DNA of 64,000 nt from Mesonia sp008017825 (GTDB lineage: Bacteria; Bacteroidota; Bacteroidia; Flavobacteriales; Flavobacteriaceae), in NCBI RefSeq assembly GCF_008017825.1, contig NZ_VRLS01000012.1:372001-436000 (forward strand), read 5' to 3'. This document shows positions 44,675 to 54,090 of the stretch, piece after piece. The notes beneath the pieces are model-generated. The model did not search any database, had not been told where the DNA came from, and saw nothing but the letters and a program-made list of their open reading frames with translations. Position 1 is the first letter of the stretch. Every line of letters begins with the position of its first letter. The position numbers and the translations under genes were made by a program.

Positions 44675-45034
44675 TCAAAAATGTAAAAAAGCATTTTCAA
44701 AAAATTCGATTTTAGTACCCAATTTATTTTTGATGATGGCTACAATATCAAAGCGTACTTCTACATCTAAATCATTTTCGATAACATAGAAATCGATAGC
44801 TTTTACTAGCTGTTGTATCTGTTTTGGTTTTACAAAATCTTGCGGATTACCAAAATCTGGTGTGCTTCGGGTTTTCACTTCTACAGCACATAAAGTATCA
44901 TTTAGCCGAGCGATAATATCTATTTCTGCTTTTTGATAACGATAGTTACGCTCTAAAATTTTATAACCTTTCTTCTGTAAAAAATCTACTGCAAGCTGCT
45001 CTCCTTTTTTTCCTAATTCGTTGTGTTGAGCCAT
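44675..45034 (-). CDS. yraN: YraN family protein (UPF0102, endonuclease-like)
   Basis: 119 residues. The start MAQHNELGKKGEQLAVDFLQKKGYKIL and the nuclease-type motif AEIDIIARLNDTLCAVEVKTRS (about 36-57, Asp, then Glu-x-Lys) are those of UPF0102, a PD-(D/E)xK-fold family found near-universally in bacteria. The biological role is not settled. It converges with the unknown membrane protein at 44666. Confidence 0.92.
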   Translation of the reverse strand: MAQHNELGKKGEQLAVDFLQKKGYKILERNYRYQKAEIDIIARLNDTLCAVEVKTRSTPDFGNPQDFVKPKQIQQLVKAIDFYVIENDLDVEVRFDIVAIIKNKLGTKIEFFENAFLHF

Positions 45035-45065
45035 TTATCATAATTTCTACTAAAGATAACCCATT

Positions 45066-47150
45066 TTACTGAATGTTATATTTTAGACTCACTCCTCCAA
45101 AGAAGTTTCTGTCATTCCCTGGATAAAAATAGCGAGGTTCCTTTCCGCCAAACCCAACAGCATTAGGCAATATGCTTATGGCATAAGCTTCATCAAAAAG
45201 ATTGTTCACTCCTAGATTAAAATGAACATCAAAGTTTTCTAGAATATTTAATCGGTAAGAAGCTTTGAGGTCGATGACTTTATAATTTTCGCTATAAGCG
45301 GAATTTTCATCATTCAGCGGAATTTTAGAAACAAACAAAGCATTGCTAAACAAACGTAAGTTTTTATAAAAAATAGCATCTATACCTACATTAATTTTTT
45401 CGTTAGGAACTCCAGTAAGTTCATTGCCACTAAAATCGTCACCTTCATCTATAAATTCATCAAATTCATAATCGTTAAATTCTGCAGAAACAAAAGGTAA
45501 TAGCTGAATTGATGGAGAAATATCCCAGGTATATTGTAGTAAAAGTTCGATACCGTTATGGTCAGTTTTCCCTGCATTTATACCTACATATTGGTCATTT
45601 CCTACCCGTTCAGCTACCAATAAATCATTGACCTGAATGGTATAAAGAGCAATTTCAGTATAAAAATTTCTTGTCCAATTTCCTTTAAACCCTACTTCAT
45701 AATTCCATCCAGTTTCTGGTTGTAAGCTGTTGTTTATTCTCCCATCTGGAGTTAGAGTTTCATCTACAGTTGGAGGAGAAAAACCTTTACTTACATTTAA
45801 ATAAACATTTTTTTGTTCCGTCAATTCGTATAAAGCCGCAAAGCGTGGAGCTAAAATAGTTTTAAAGCTACCTTCACTGCGCTGCTCTGTATTCGCTTCT
45901 GTAAAGAAATCTGTCAAAGTATAGTTGGTGCTATTTACGTTAAGTCCTCCTATTAAATTAAGTTTAGGAGTTACTTGAAAATCTATTTGGGCAAAGGCAT
46001 TTATGTTATTTCGGTCTTGTTCTACATTAGCAATTCTATCTCCTTCTACGCTTCCTTGGTTGGGAAAATCTTCATACAAATTCTCAAAATTACTCCCCTC
46101 ATAATTTTCTTGTAGAAATTCTGCTCCTAAGCTCGCTTTAAACGGAATTTCAAATACTCGATGTTGATAATCAAAACGAGATCTTGCTCCCCAATTAAAT
46201 GTTTCTTGCTGTAAAATATCAAAAGGTCGTGGTTCGTAAGCGTCTTTGTAGTTAGTAAAAACACTTGTGGTTTGCTCTAATTGATTAGAAAATTGATAGT
46301 GATAAGAAAGCCCCAATAATAGTTTATCATAAGATTCATAACCTTTGGCCGATTTCCAAGTGAATGCAGCTTGTCGCGGATCTTCTTCATAAGCTGATAA
46401 ACTAATAGAGCTTGGAATGAATGCCTTTAACCTTGTAAAGTTCCCTAAAAAACTAAGATTCGATTTTTCTGATAAATAAAGCTTTCCGTTAAGGTGAAAA
46501 GATTTTCTATCATAATCTGAGTTTTCCCTATAACCTTCTTGTTCTAAATGATTGTAGTTGGCAAAAATGGAAGCTTTTTGTGTAGCAAATCCTGCGCTTA
46601 TAGATTTTTTAAGTAATTGATAACTTCCTACATCTGTAGAAATTTTAGCAAAAGTTTTTTCCTTTCCAGGATCTGCAGAAATCAAATGAATAACTCCGCC
46701 AAGTCCAGATCCATATAAGCTAGAGTTTGGTCCTTTAATAATTTCAACACGTTCAATAGCATCGAGATCGATGTCATTAATAACCGTTTCTCCGTCTCCG
46801 CTTGAAAGCGGAATTTCATTGAAATAAGCTTTTACCCTATTTGTACCGTATTGTGCTCTCGCTCCAATCCCTCTAATGGTAATTCTATTTGTGTTTAGTG
46901 CACCTGTTTGGGTATAAACCCCTGGAACTCGATTAAAAGACTGCGTGGTTAATGTTGGAGAACTTCTTTGTAGTTCGGTTTTATTTAGCAAGCTTACCGA
47001 TGCTGGAGTTTTCTTCAATTCTCCCTTTACAGAACTACTTTGCAAATAAACTTCTTCTAGAGAAGTGCTGTCTTTTACTTGTTGAGCTAATGAGTTGTAT
47101 ACACTTATGCACGCAAGCGTAGTTCCGTAAAGAAAATTTTTAAATTTCAA
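45066..47150 (-). CDS. TonB-dependent receptor (probable TTG start)
   Basis: 694 residues from a TTG at 47150. The open frame reaches an ATG at 47201, inside the upstream gene, but TTG gives a clean signal peptide (MKFKNFLYGTTLACISV...AQQ) and sits 17 bases after the previous stop. The plug domain is seen at about 40-150 (TTQSFNRVPGVYTQTGALNTNRI region, RVEIIKGPNSSLYG near 138). The beta-barrel extends to the C-terminus, which ends in an aromatic-rich stretch (GVSLKYNIQ). No SusD-type partner is adjacent. It probably takes up an iron complex or other ligand; the linked PQQ-type dehydrogenase is the only clue. Confidence 0.88.
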   Translation of the reverse strand: MKFKNFLYGTTLACISVYNSLAQQVKDSTSLEEVYLQSSSVKGELKKTPASVSLLNKTELQRSSPTLTTQSFNRVPGVYTQTGALNTNRITIRGIGARAQYGTNRVKAYFNEIPLSSGDGETVINDIDLDAIERVEIIKGPNSSLYGSGLGGVIHLISADPGKEKTFAKISTDVGSYQLLKKSISAGFATQKASIFANYNHLEQEGYRENSDYDRKSFHLNGKLYLSEKSNLSFLGNFTRLKAFIPSSISLSAYEEDPRQAAFTWKSAKGYESYDKLLLGLSYHYQFSNQLEQTTSVFTNYKDAYEPRPFDILQQETFNWGARSRFDYQHRVFEIPFKASLGAEFLQENYEGSNFENLYEDFPNQGSVEGDRIANVEQDRNNINAFAQIDFQVTPKLNLIGGLNVNSTNYTLTDFFTEANTEQRSEGSFKTILAPRFAALYELTEQKNVYLNVSKGFSPPTVDETLTPDGRINNSLQPETGWNYEVGFKGNWTRNFYTEIALYTIQVNDLLVAERVGNDQYVGINAGKTDHNGIELLLQYTWDISPSIQLLPFVSAEFNDYEFDEFIDEGDDFSGNELTGVPNEKINVGIDAIFYKNLRLFSNALFVSKIPLNDENSAYSENYKVIDLKASYRLNILENFDVHFNLGVNNLFDEAYAISILPNAVGFGGKEPRYFYPGNDRNFFGGVSLKYNIQ

Positions 47151-47167
47151 AGGCTTAAATATAAAGG

Positions 47168-48469
47168 TTACTTTTCGGTTGAATTTGCTGCTACTCGCCA
47201 AACAATTCCAGAGTCATCGTCAGAGACAAGTAAAGAACCATCTTGTAATTGAGTAACTCCAACTGGTCTTCCTTTTACTTTTGCATCTTCTTCATTGGCG
47301 ATAAAACCTGTTAAGAAATCTTGAGGCTTTTGCGGATTTCCACTCGCATCAAACGGAATAAAAACCACTTTATAACCGCTTAAAGTAGATCTATTCCACG
47401 ATCCATGCTGACCTATAAATGCTCCGTTTTTATATTTACTAGGAAAAGCATCTGCTGTATAAAATGTAAGTCCAATGGAAGCCGTGTGCGATCCTAGAGG
47501 AACATCTGGTATAATAGCTTTGTTAACTAATTCATTGTGTGGTTCATCTTTCCAACGAGGATCTTTAATTTGACCATAATATGAATAAGGCCAACCGTAA
47601 AAACCACCCTCCTTTACACTCGTAGCATAATCTGGCACTAGATTGTCGCCTATTTCATCACGCTCATTTACTGCAGCCCAAAGTTGATTCGTTACTGGGT
47701 TCCAATCGATTCCTATAGGGTTTCTTATTCCTGAAGCATAAATTTTCTCTCCAGTTCCGTCAGGGTTGACTTCAAGGATTGCCGCTCTACGCTCTTCCTT
47801 TTCCATTCCGTGCTCGCCTACATTACTCGACGAGCCTACAGTGATGTAAAACTTACTTTTGTCTTTATTAGTAATCATGTTACGCGTCCAGTGATGATTG
47901 TAACCACCCGCAGGAAGTTTCACGACTAATTCTCCTTCTCCTCTTAATTGATTTTCTCCTTCTTGGTAGGGAAATTTAACTACGCCATCGACATTAGCTA
48001 CATAAAAATAATCTTCGTGAATTAACATCCCAAAAGGCTGGTTAAGTCCTTCTTTAAACACATGTTTTTCTTCGGGTGAACCATCTTTATTGGTATCTCT
48101 AAAAAGAGTGATTCTATTGGCACTTTTTTTAGCATCGTCAGATTCGGCTATAAAAATATCTCCGTTAGGCCCTACATAAATCCAACGCGGGTGTTCTAAG
48201 TTTTCAGCAAACCTAGTAACTGTAAATCCATCTGGAGCGGTTGGAGTTTCACCGTCTTTCCATCCTACATTTTCTGAACGTTTGGTTACCGATTCAGATG
48301 AAAATGGTGCAGGTAGGGTTAAAGCACCTACTGCAGTTTCTACAGTAGTAGAAGTACTATCTTGAGCAATTTCTTTCTTTTCTTCTTTTGAAATCTTCGT
48401 TTCACTCTTACAATTGAACAAAAATATAGTGGTTAATGCTACGCAACTTAAAAGGAGTTTTCTTTTCAT
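47168..48469 (-). CDS. PQQ-dependent sugar dehydrogenase-like lipoprotein
   Basis: 433 residues. Lipoprotein signal MKRKLLLSCVALTTIFLFNC (lipobox LFNC), a Glu/Thr/Ser-rich linker, and from about 75 a six-bladed beta-propeller with PQQ sugar/sorbosone dehydrogenase features (GDIFIAESDD, AGGYNHHWTRNM, GIRNPIGIDWNP, GQHGSWNRS). Whether PQQ or another ligand binds is not visible. Such proteins oxidise sugars at the outer face of the inner membrane or periplasm; here it is lipid-anchored. It is directly upstream of the TonB receptor on the same strand, 17 bases from its likely start. Confidence 0.85.
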   Translation of the reverse strand: MKRKLLLSCVALTTIFLFNCKSETKISKEEKKEIAQDSTSTTVETAVGALTLPAPFSSESVTKRSENVGWKDGETPTAPDGFTVTRFAENLEHPRWIYVGPNGDIFIAESDDAKKSANRITLFRDTNKDGSPEEKHVFKEGLNQPFGMLIHEDYFYVANVDGVVKFPYQEGENQLRGEGELVVKLPAGGYNHHWTRNMITNKDKSKFYITVGSSSNVGEHGMEKEERRAAILEVNPDGTGEKIYASGIRNPIGIDWNPVTNQLWAAVNERDEIGDNLVPDYATSVKEGGFYGWPYSYYGQIKDPRWKDEPHNELVNKAIIPDVPLGSHTASIGLTFYTADAFPSKYKNGAFIGQHGSWNRSTLSGYKVVFIPFDASGNPQKPQDFLTGFIANEEDAKVKGRPVGVTQLQDGSLLVSDDDSGIVWRVAANSTEK

Positions 48470-48564
48470 AATAGATCAATTTTCTACTAAAATACTTGAA
48501 AATTCACGACTTGCTAAAACATAACTTATAGATTAATAAATGTTTAACAGAAGAAGGTCTTTAG

Positions 48565-49461
48565 TTAAATGTAGCTCATATAACATTCGTTTGAAGTGAC
48601 TTTTAAGGAAATTTTTCTCCCTAGCATAATAGCTCGATTGTCTTCAATATGACCGACAGGAAAGTTAAATGCGATAGGAAAATCATAATTGGTAACCGTT
48701 TCAGCAATAATTTCTTCGGCGGTTTTTCCAAAAGGAATTGCATTATCATTCATATCGCTCATCCCGCCAATGATTAATCCATTGAGGTTTTTAAACCAAT
48801 CGGTACGTTTTAGGTTTTGCATCATTCGGTCGATATGATAAAGGTATTCATCTAAATCTTCAATAAAGAGAATTTTCCCTCGAGTGTCTAAATCAGATTT
48901 ACTTCCGATAAGGGAAAAAAGCACCGATAAATTTCCGCCAATGATTTGACCTTCGCCAATTCCGTTTCGGTTCAGTTTATGATGAGAAAAGGTGTAATCC
49001 ACTGCTTCCCCAAAAAGATTTTTTCTTAAGGTTTCTCGGGTGAGATTTGATTTGTTTTCTATGTTTATACAAATTTGCGCGTGTAATGTTGAAATCCCTA
49101 TGTTATGAATATGAGAATGCAAAGCCGTAATATCGCTGTAACCTATAATCCATTTTGGATTTTTCAAGAAAGCCGTAAAATCTAATTGATCTAAGATTCG
49201 TACTGTGCCATATCCTCCTTTTGCACACCAAATCGCTTTAATATTTGGATCGTTTAGCTGCCGCTGAAAATCTTCTGCGCGTTCTTTATCGTGTCCTGCA
49301 AATTGATTTTCTTCTAGACCAATACTAGAACCAATCACCGCAGTTAATCCCCAAGTTTTTAATAGATTGATCACAGGTTGCAATTCTTCTTTTTTTACTT
49401 TTCTTGCGGTGGCTACAATGGCAACTTGGTCTCCGTTAGTTAGTATTTGTGGTATTTTCAT
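48565..49461 (-). CDS. LD-carboxypeptidase (peptidase family S66)
   Basis: 298 residues. The nucleophile is S109 in GYSDITALHSH; the Glu and His of the S66 triad fit FIEDLDEYLYHIDRM (near 200) and NFPVGHIEDNRA (near 274). It releases the terminal D-Ala from tetrapeptides during murein recycling, in the cytosol. No signal peptide. It stands alone. Confidence 0.94.
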   Translation of the reverse strand: MKIPQILTNGDQVAIVATARKVKKEELQPVINLLKTWGLTAVIGSSIGLEENQFAGHDKERAEDFQRQLNDPNIKAIWCAKGGYGTVRILDQLDFTAFLKNPKWIIGYSDITALHSHIHNIGISTLHAQICINIENKSNLTRETLRKNLFGEAVDYTFSHHKLNRNGIGEGQIIGGNLSVLFSLIGSKSDLDTRGKILFIEDLDEYLYHIDRMMQNLKRTDWFKNLNGLIIGGMSDMNDNAIPFGKTAEEIIAETVTNYDFPIAFNFPVGHIEDNRAIMLGRKISLKVTSNECYMSYI

Positions 49462-49517
49462 TAAAAAAAAATAAAGCTTATTTTTAATAATTAATCTTGG
49501 TAATAGTATTATTGAAT

Positions 49518-50033
49518 TTAATCATCAAAATTTTCAGAATTGAATAATTTACCTCTATAATATCCAGAAAAATCAAATTCTGTATCATCATCTATTCCTT
49601 GAGCTTTTTTGGCTTTTCCAGTTAATTTTACTGCATAATTTCCATCGTCAAATTTGGTAACCTTTAATTTACCATCAGATACATAATAAGCTTTTAAACT
49701 ATCATTTTTTCCAGGTTCTACATTAATTGCAAATAAAGATCCTGTTATTAATCCGTTAGTATTAGACCCTTCAGATCTTGCTTTTACTTGGAAGGCATTA
49801 TAGGGTTCATTTGTAGGTTTTCCCTCTTTATCTAAAGGGGAATTATATAAAACTACCTCATAATCATAAATAGGATTGAAATCAGTATACCTTAACATTT
49901 TTGCATCCATTAGGGGATAACTAATTCCATTCAAAGTGATTTCATTTTCTTTATTAATTCTATCATCAGGATTACAGGATATTATGCCCAAAACAAGAGA
50001 TAATAACAATAAAAATTTACTTAGATTTTTCAT
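49518..50033 (-). CDS. Hypothetical lipoprotein
   Basis: 171 residues. Lipoprotein signal (MKNLSKFLLLLSLVLGIISC, lipobox IISC) followed by NPDD. The body has beta-type strands and a C-terminal GKLFNSENFDD; no family recognised. It is a minus-strand single gene with the 368-base gap to metG upstream. Confidence 0.7.
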   Translation of the reverse strand: MKNLSKFLLLLSLVLGIISCNPDDRINKENEITLNGISYPLMDAKMLRYTDFNPIYDYEVVLYNSPLDKEGKPTNEPYNAFQVKARSEGSNTNGLITGSLFAINVEPGKNDSLKAYYVSDGKLKVTKFDDGNYAVKLTGKAKKAQGIDDDTEFDFSGYYRGKLFNSENFDD

Positions 50034-50401
50034 TATTTTTAATATATAAGGTTAGTATCGTTAATCATTTATAAAATGCAATCGATATTCTAAAAAACCG
50101 AAGTTTTTAGCTTCTTTGCTTCGGTTATTTTAAAATATCTAACCAAATAACTAAACGTCTCCAAGAAATTTACCTTTTAGGTTATCGATAGATTTTGGTA
50201 CTCTACATTATCATTTTTATTACAAGCAATATGATGAAACTAAAATGAATTAAGACGCATAATGATTTAAAGTCTTTCTTGTCTGTGTAATTAGTTTGAT
50301 CATAACGAATATAAGAGATAATTATAATAAAAATAACAAGACTTACACAATTCATTTAACGTTTGTCTTTTCATACCTTTGCAACCTAAAATACTAAAGA
50401 A
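50034..50401. other. 368-base intergenic region between the lipoprotein and metG
   Basis: No open frame of note. It holds a minus-oriented hairpin with U tail: AACCGAAG (50096-50103) pairs with CTTCGGTT (50119-50126), and on the minus strand it is followed by a T run (50090-50095). No minus-strand gene lies upstream of it before metG. The metG -7 box TACCTTTG is at 50374-50381; the metG ATG is 21 bases after its first base region. The rest is AT-rich with short self-complementary bits (50172-50182) of no clear meaning. Confidence 0.5.
50374..50381 (+). promoter_or_regulatory. -7 box (TACCTTTG) for metG
   Basis: Perfect TAnnTTTG match, 20 bases before the metG ATG. No TTG at the usual -33 distance. 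Confidence 0.55.
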
Positions 50402-52462
50402 ATGAGCACACCAAAAAGATATACGATTACCGCAGCATTACCTTATACCAACGGACCTATACATATTGGTCATTTAGCAGGAGTTTATGTGCCTGCCGAT
50501 ATTTATTCTCGTTACCTAAAAATGCGTGGCGAAGATGTGGTTTTTGTATGTGGTAGTGATGAACACGGTGTGCCGATTACCATAAAAGCCAAAAAAGAAG
50601 GGGTTTCTCCTCAAGATGTGGTAGATAAATATGACGGAATCATACGTCAATCTTTTCAAGATTTTGGGATTGAGTTTGATAATTACTCGAGAACTTCTGG
50701 AAAAACACATCATAAAACAGCTTCTGAGTTTTTCAAGAAATTATATGAAGAAGGTAAGTTTATCGAAGAGGTAACCGAACAATTGTATGATGATGAAGCG
50801 CAGCAATTTTTAGCCGATCGTTTTGTATTGGGAACATGCCCAAAATGTGGAAATGAAGAAAGCTATGGCGATCAATGTGAAAAATGCGGAACTTCTCATA
50901 ATGCAACCGATTTAATTAATCCTAAATCTGCTATTACAGGAAATATACCGGTTTTAAAAGAAACTAGACACTGGTTTTTACCTCTAGATCAATACGAACC
51001 TTGGTTAAAAGAATGGATTTTAGAAGGTCATAAAAAAAACTGGAAGTCTAATGTGTACGGACAATGTAAATCTTGGATCGATGATGGATTACGCCCGCGC
51101 GCTGTCACAAGAGATTTAGATTGGGGAATTCCCGTTCCTGTCGAAGGAGGTGATGGTAAAGTATTATATGTATGGTTCGACGCTCCTATAGGGTATATTT
51201 CTGCTACTAAAGAATGGGCAGAAAAAGAAAATAAAGATTGGGAGCCTTATTGGAAAGATGAAGATACCAAACTGGTACACTTTATCGGGAAAGACAATAT
51301 CGTTTTTCACTGTATCATTTTCCCGGCGATGTTAAAGGCCGAAGGAAGCTATATTTTACCAGACAATGTACCTGCCAATGAATTTTTAAACCTAGAAGGC
51401 AACAAACTTTCTACGTCTAAAAATTGGGCGGTTTGGTTACACGAATATTTAGAAGATTTCCCAGGGAAAGAAGATGTATTACGTTATGTACTCACAGCTA
51501 ATGCTCCCGAAACTAAAGACAACGACTTTACGTGGAAAGATTTTCAGCAAAGAAATAATAGCGAGTTAGTAGCTATTTTTGGAAACTTTATTAATCGTGT
51601 GGCTGTTTTAACCCATAAGTATTATGATGGTAAAGTTCCCGCTGCTGCGGAATTAAAAGAAATAGACGAGCAAACCTTAGCAGAATTAAAAGCATATCCT
51701 GCAGTAATAGCTAGTTCTATTGAAAAGTATCGTTTTAGAGAAGCACAAGCCGAAATGATGAACGTAGCTCGACTAGGGAATAAATACTTAGCCGATGAAG
51801 AACCTTGGAAAACATTTAAAACCGATGCCGAGCGTACAAAAACAGTGATGTATGTAGCACTTCAAATTGCTGCGGCTTTAGCTACATTGAGTAAACCATT
51901 TTTGCCTTTTACATCAGGTAAGCTTAATAAAATGTTGAATTTAGAAGGTGCAAATTTCGATTGGAATGATATTTCTTCTGAAAAAGCTTTACTAGAAGAA
52001 GGACATCAAATCGCTAAAGCGGAATTGTTATTTAGTAAAGTTGAAGATGCCGAAATAGAAAAACAATTAGAAAAATTAGAAGCAACTAAAAAAGCCAATG
52101 CAGCCGAAGTGGAAGCAGCAGAGCCACAAAAAGAAATCGCCACTTTTGAAGATTTTACAAAAATGGATTTGCGTGTAGGAACTATTGTTGAAGCAGAAAA
52201 GATGCCTAAAACAAAAAAGCTTTTAATTTTAAAAGTCGATACAGGGATAGATACAAGAACAATTGTATCAGGAATCGCCGAAAGCTTTAAACCCGAAGAT
52301 ATTGTCGGTAAAAAAGTTACCGTTTTGGTGAATTTAGCACCAAGAAAATTGAGAGGTACAATGAGTGAAGGAATGATTTTAATGACCGAAAATGTAGATG
52401 GTAAATTAGTATTTGTCAACCCAGATGAAGAAAATGTAAAAAGCGGAAAAATTATTTCTTAG
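50402..52462 (+). CDS. metG: Methionine--tRNA ligase
   Basis: 686 residues. Class I core with HIGH (21-24), a zinc knuckle with four Cys at about 145-162 (CPKCG ... CEKCG) and the KMSKS-type motif KLSTS near 334-338. The last ~105 residues (from about 579) are an EMAP-II-like tRNA-binding domain (DLRVGTIVEAEKMPK). It charges initiator and elongator tRNA-Met. A -7 box precedes it; nothing suggests an operon with the downstream HDAC-like gene. Confidence 0.97.
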   Translation: MSTPKRYTITAALPYTNGPIHIGHLAGVYVPADIYSRYLKMRGEDVVFVCGSDEHGVPITIKAKKEGVSPQDVVDKYDGIIRQSFQDFGIEFDNYSRTSGKTHHKTASEFFKKLYEEGKFIEEVTEQLYDDEAQQFLADRFVLGTCPKCGNEESYGDQCEKCGTSHNATDLINPKSAITGNIPVLKETRHWFLPLDQYEPWLKEWILEGHKKNWKSNVYGQCKSWIDDGLRPRAVTRDLDWGIPVPVEGGDGKVLYVWFDAPIGYISATKEWAEKENKDWEPYWKDEDTKLVHFIGKDNIVFHCIIFPAMLKAEGSYILPDNVPANEFLNLEGNKLSTSKNWAVWLHEYLEDFPGKEDVLRYVLTANAPETKDNDFTWKDFQQRNNSELVAIFGNFINRVAVLTHKYYDGKVPAAAELKEIDEQTLAELKAYPAVIASSIEKYRFREAQAEMMNVARLGNKYLADEEPWKTFKTDAERTKTVMYVALQIAAALATLSKPFLPFTSGKLNKMLNLEGANFDWNDISSEKALLEEGHQIAKAELLFSKVEDAEIEKQLEKLEATKKANAAEVEAAEPQKEIATFEDFTKMDLRVGTIVEAEKMPKTKKLLILKVDTGIDTRTIVSGIAESFKPEDIVGKKVTVLVNLAPRKLRGTMSEGMILMTENVDGKLVFVNPDEENVKSGKIIS

Positions 52463-52606
52463 ACTTTTAATTTGGTTAAAAACCTGAGGTTTTGGAAGAT
52501 GCTATTTGCAAGTATTGCAAAGAGAGAGTAGAATATAGCTTAATAGATGAGTTAACTCGAGTTCAAAAAAATGAAAAACATTCTCAGAATATAGATATAA
52601 TTTTAG

Positions 52607-53509
52607 ATGCTTAAAATAGCTTTTCATCCTAGTTATGCTCACCCTTTGCCTGCTAAGCATCGTTTTCCTATGGAAAAGTATGAACTACTTCCGCAACAAT
52701 TGCTTTATGAGGGAACGTGTGAACCTGATAATTTCTTTGAACCCGAAGTTTCAAATGATAAATATATTCTAGCCATTCACGACGCCGAGTATTACTATGA
52801 TTTTTTAAACCTAAAATTAACTCAGAAAGAAATACGAAGAACAGGTTTTCCACTTTCGCGGAGTTTAGTTGAGCGTGAACGTTTAATTGCTGGAGGGACA
52901 GTTCAGGCTGCGCTATATGCATTAGAGCATGGGGCCGCAATGAATATTGCAGGAGGAACTCACCATGCTTATAGTAATAGAGGAGAGGGTTTTTGTATGT
53001 TAAACGATCAGGCTATTGCAGCGCAATATTTACTTGACCAAGGCTTAGCCACAAAAATACTAATTGTAGATTTAGATGTTCACCAAGGAAATGGAACAGC
53101 GGAAATATTTGAAAACAATCCCGCAGTCTTTACTTTTTCCATGCACGGTGAAAAAAACTATCCCTTCCGTAAAGAAAAATCAGATTTTGATATTGGATTA
53201 CCTAATGGAACAAATGATGAAGTCTATTTAACCAAATTAAAAGAAATATTGCCTAATTTATTAGAAAAGGTAAAACCTGACTTTGTCTTTTATTTAAGTG
53301 GAGTGGATGTCTTAGCTACAGATAAACTAGGAAAATTAAGTTTAAGTATTGATGGGTGTAAAGAAAGAGATCGATACGTATTACAAAATTTAAATGATAT
53401 GAATTTACCCGTGCAAATTAGTATGGGTGGAGGTTATTCTAAAGAAATAAAACATATTGTAGAAGCTCACGCTAATACTTATCGGTTAGCACAAAAAATT
53501 TGCTTCTAA
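52607..53509 (+). CDS. Histone deacetylase family protein (AcuC-like)
   Basis: 300 residues, arginase/deacetylase fold. The signatures are AGGTHHAYSNRGEGFCMLND (near 114-133), LDVHQGNGTAEIF (about 154-166) and SMHGEKNYPF. The Asp and His zinc ligands (DVH and later DVLATD) are intact, so a working zinc deacetylase is likely. Substrates are unknown: acetylated lysines, polyamines or small molecules. It ends 4 bases into the convergent CBS gene. Confidence 0.9.
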   Translation: MLKIAFHPSYAHPLPAKHRFPMEKYELLPQQLLYEGTCEPDNFFEPEVSNDKYILAIHDAEYYYDFLNLKLTQKEIRRTGFPLSRSLVERERLIAGGTVQAALYALEHGAAMNIAGGTHHAYSNRGEGFCMLNDQAIAAQYLLDQGLATKILIVDLDVHQGNGTAEIFENNPAVFTFSMHGEKNYPFRKEKSDFDIGLPNGTNDEVYLTKLKEILPNLLEKVKPDFVFYLSGVDVLATDKLGKLSLSIDGCKERDRYVLQNLNDMNLPVQISMGGGYSKEIKHIVEAHANTYRLAQKICF

Positions 53510-53970
53510 CTTTTCCAATTGTGACCTTGGAGTGCCATAGCAGCTTTTAGGACATCTTTTTGACTTATAAGTCCAACCAATTTTCCATTTTCACAAACGG
53601 GAAATCTTCTTATTTTTAAGGTCAAAAATTTATTGGCCATATCAAACAAATGCATATCTGGGGTTACGGTTTCTACATTTTTTATCATGTAATTTTCAAC
53701 ATTCATATTATCCATAGGTTGGTTGTAATATCGTGATTCAGAAACTTGTTTTATACAATCTCCTTCAGAAATTATCCCAATAACTTCATTATGTTCATTA
53801 ACTACTGGACCACCAGAAATTCTATGTTTCAATAAAGTCTCCATAACTTCTAATACACTTTGACCTTTAGAAAACTTGTGCATATTTACGGTCATAAAAT
53901 CTTTAACCGTAATATTTTCTGAGGCTTTAGGTTCTTGAGCTGTTTTGGCTTTAAAATTTTTGATTCCCAT
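53506..53970 (-). CDS. CBS domain protein
   Basis: 154 residues. After a short N-terminal basic segment there are two CBS repeats (about 22-78 and 91-150), with MTVNMHKFSKGQSVLEVMET and VIGIISEGDCIK in the first and LVGLISQKDVLKA in the second. CBS pairs bind adenine nucleotides and tune partner activity. No partner domain is fused. It converges with the deacetylase gene by 4 bases. Confidence 0.9.
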   Translation of the reverse strand: MGIKNFKAKTAQEPKASENITVKDFMTVNMHKFSKGQSVLEVMETLLKHRISGGPVVNEHNEVIGIISEGDCIKQVSESRYYNQPMDNMNVENYMIKNVETVTPDMHLFDMANKFLTLKIRRFPVCENGKLVGLISQKDVLKAAMALQGHNWKS

Positions 53971-54040
53971 AATTTGTTTATTTGGAGTAACTTAAATTTA
54001 GTGAAATCAGCTCAATAATAAAAATTAAATTTATAAAATA

Positions 54041-54070
54041 AAAAAACGCTCCAATCTTGGAGCGTTTTTT
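54041..54070 (-). terminator. Terminator after the ferritin-like gene (bidirectional look)
   Basis: A 13-bp stem (54041-54053 with 54058-54070) with A and T flanks. It lies 21 bases downstream of the stop of the minus-strand gene at 54091. Confidence 0.88.
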
Positions 54071-54090
54071 ATGATAAGTACAATATCTAA

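Noticed and set aside
52480..52500. Short AAAACC/GGTTTT inverted repeat after metG
   Set aside because: Stem of only about 6 A/T-rich pairs with a 3-base loop and no following T run; cannot be called a terminator.
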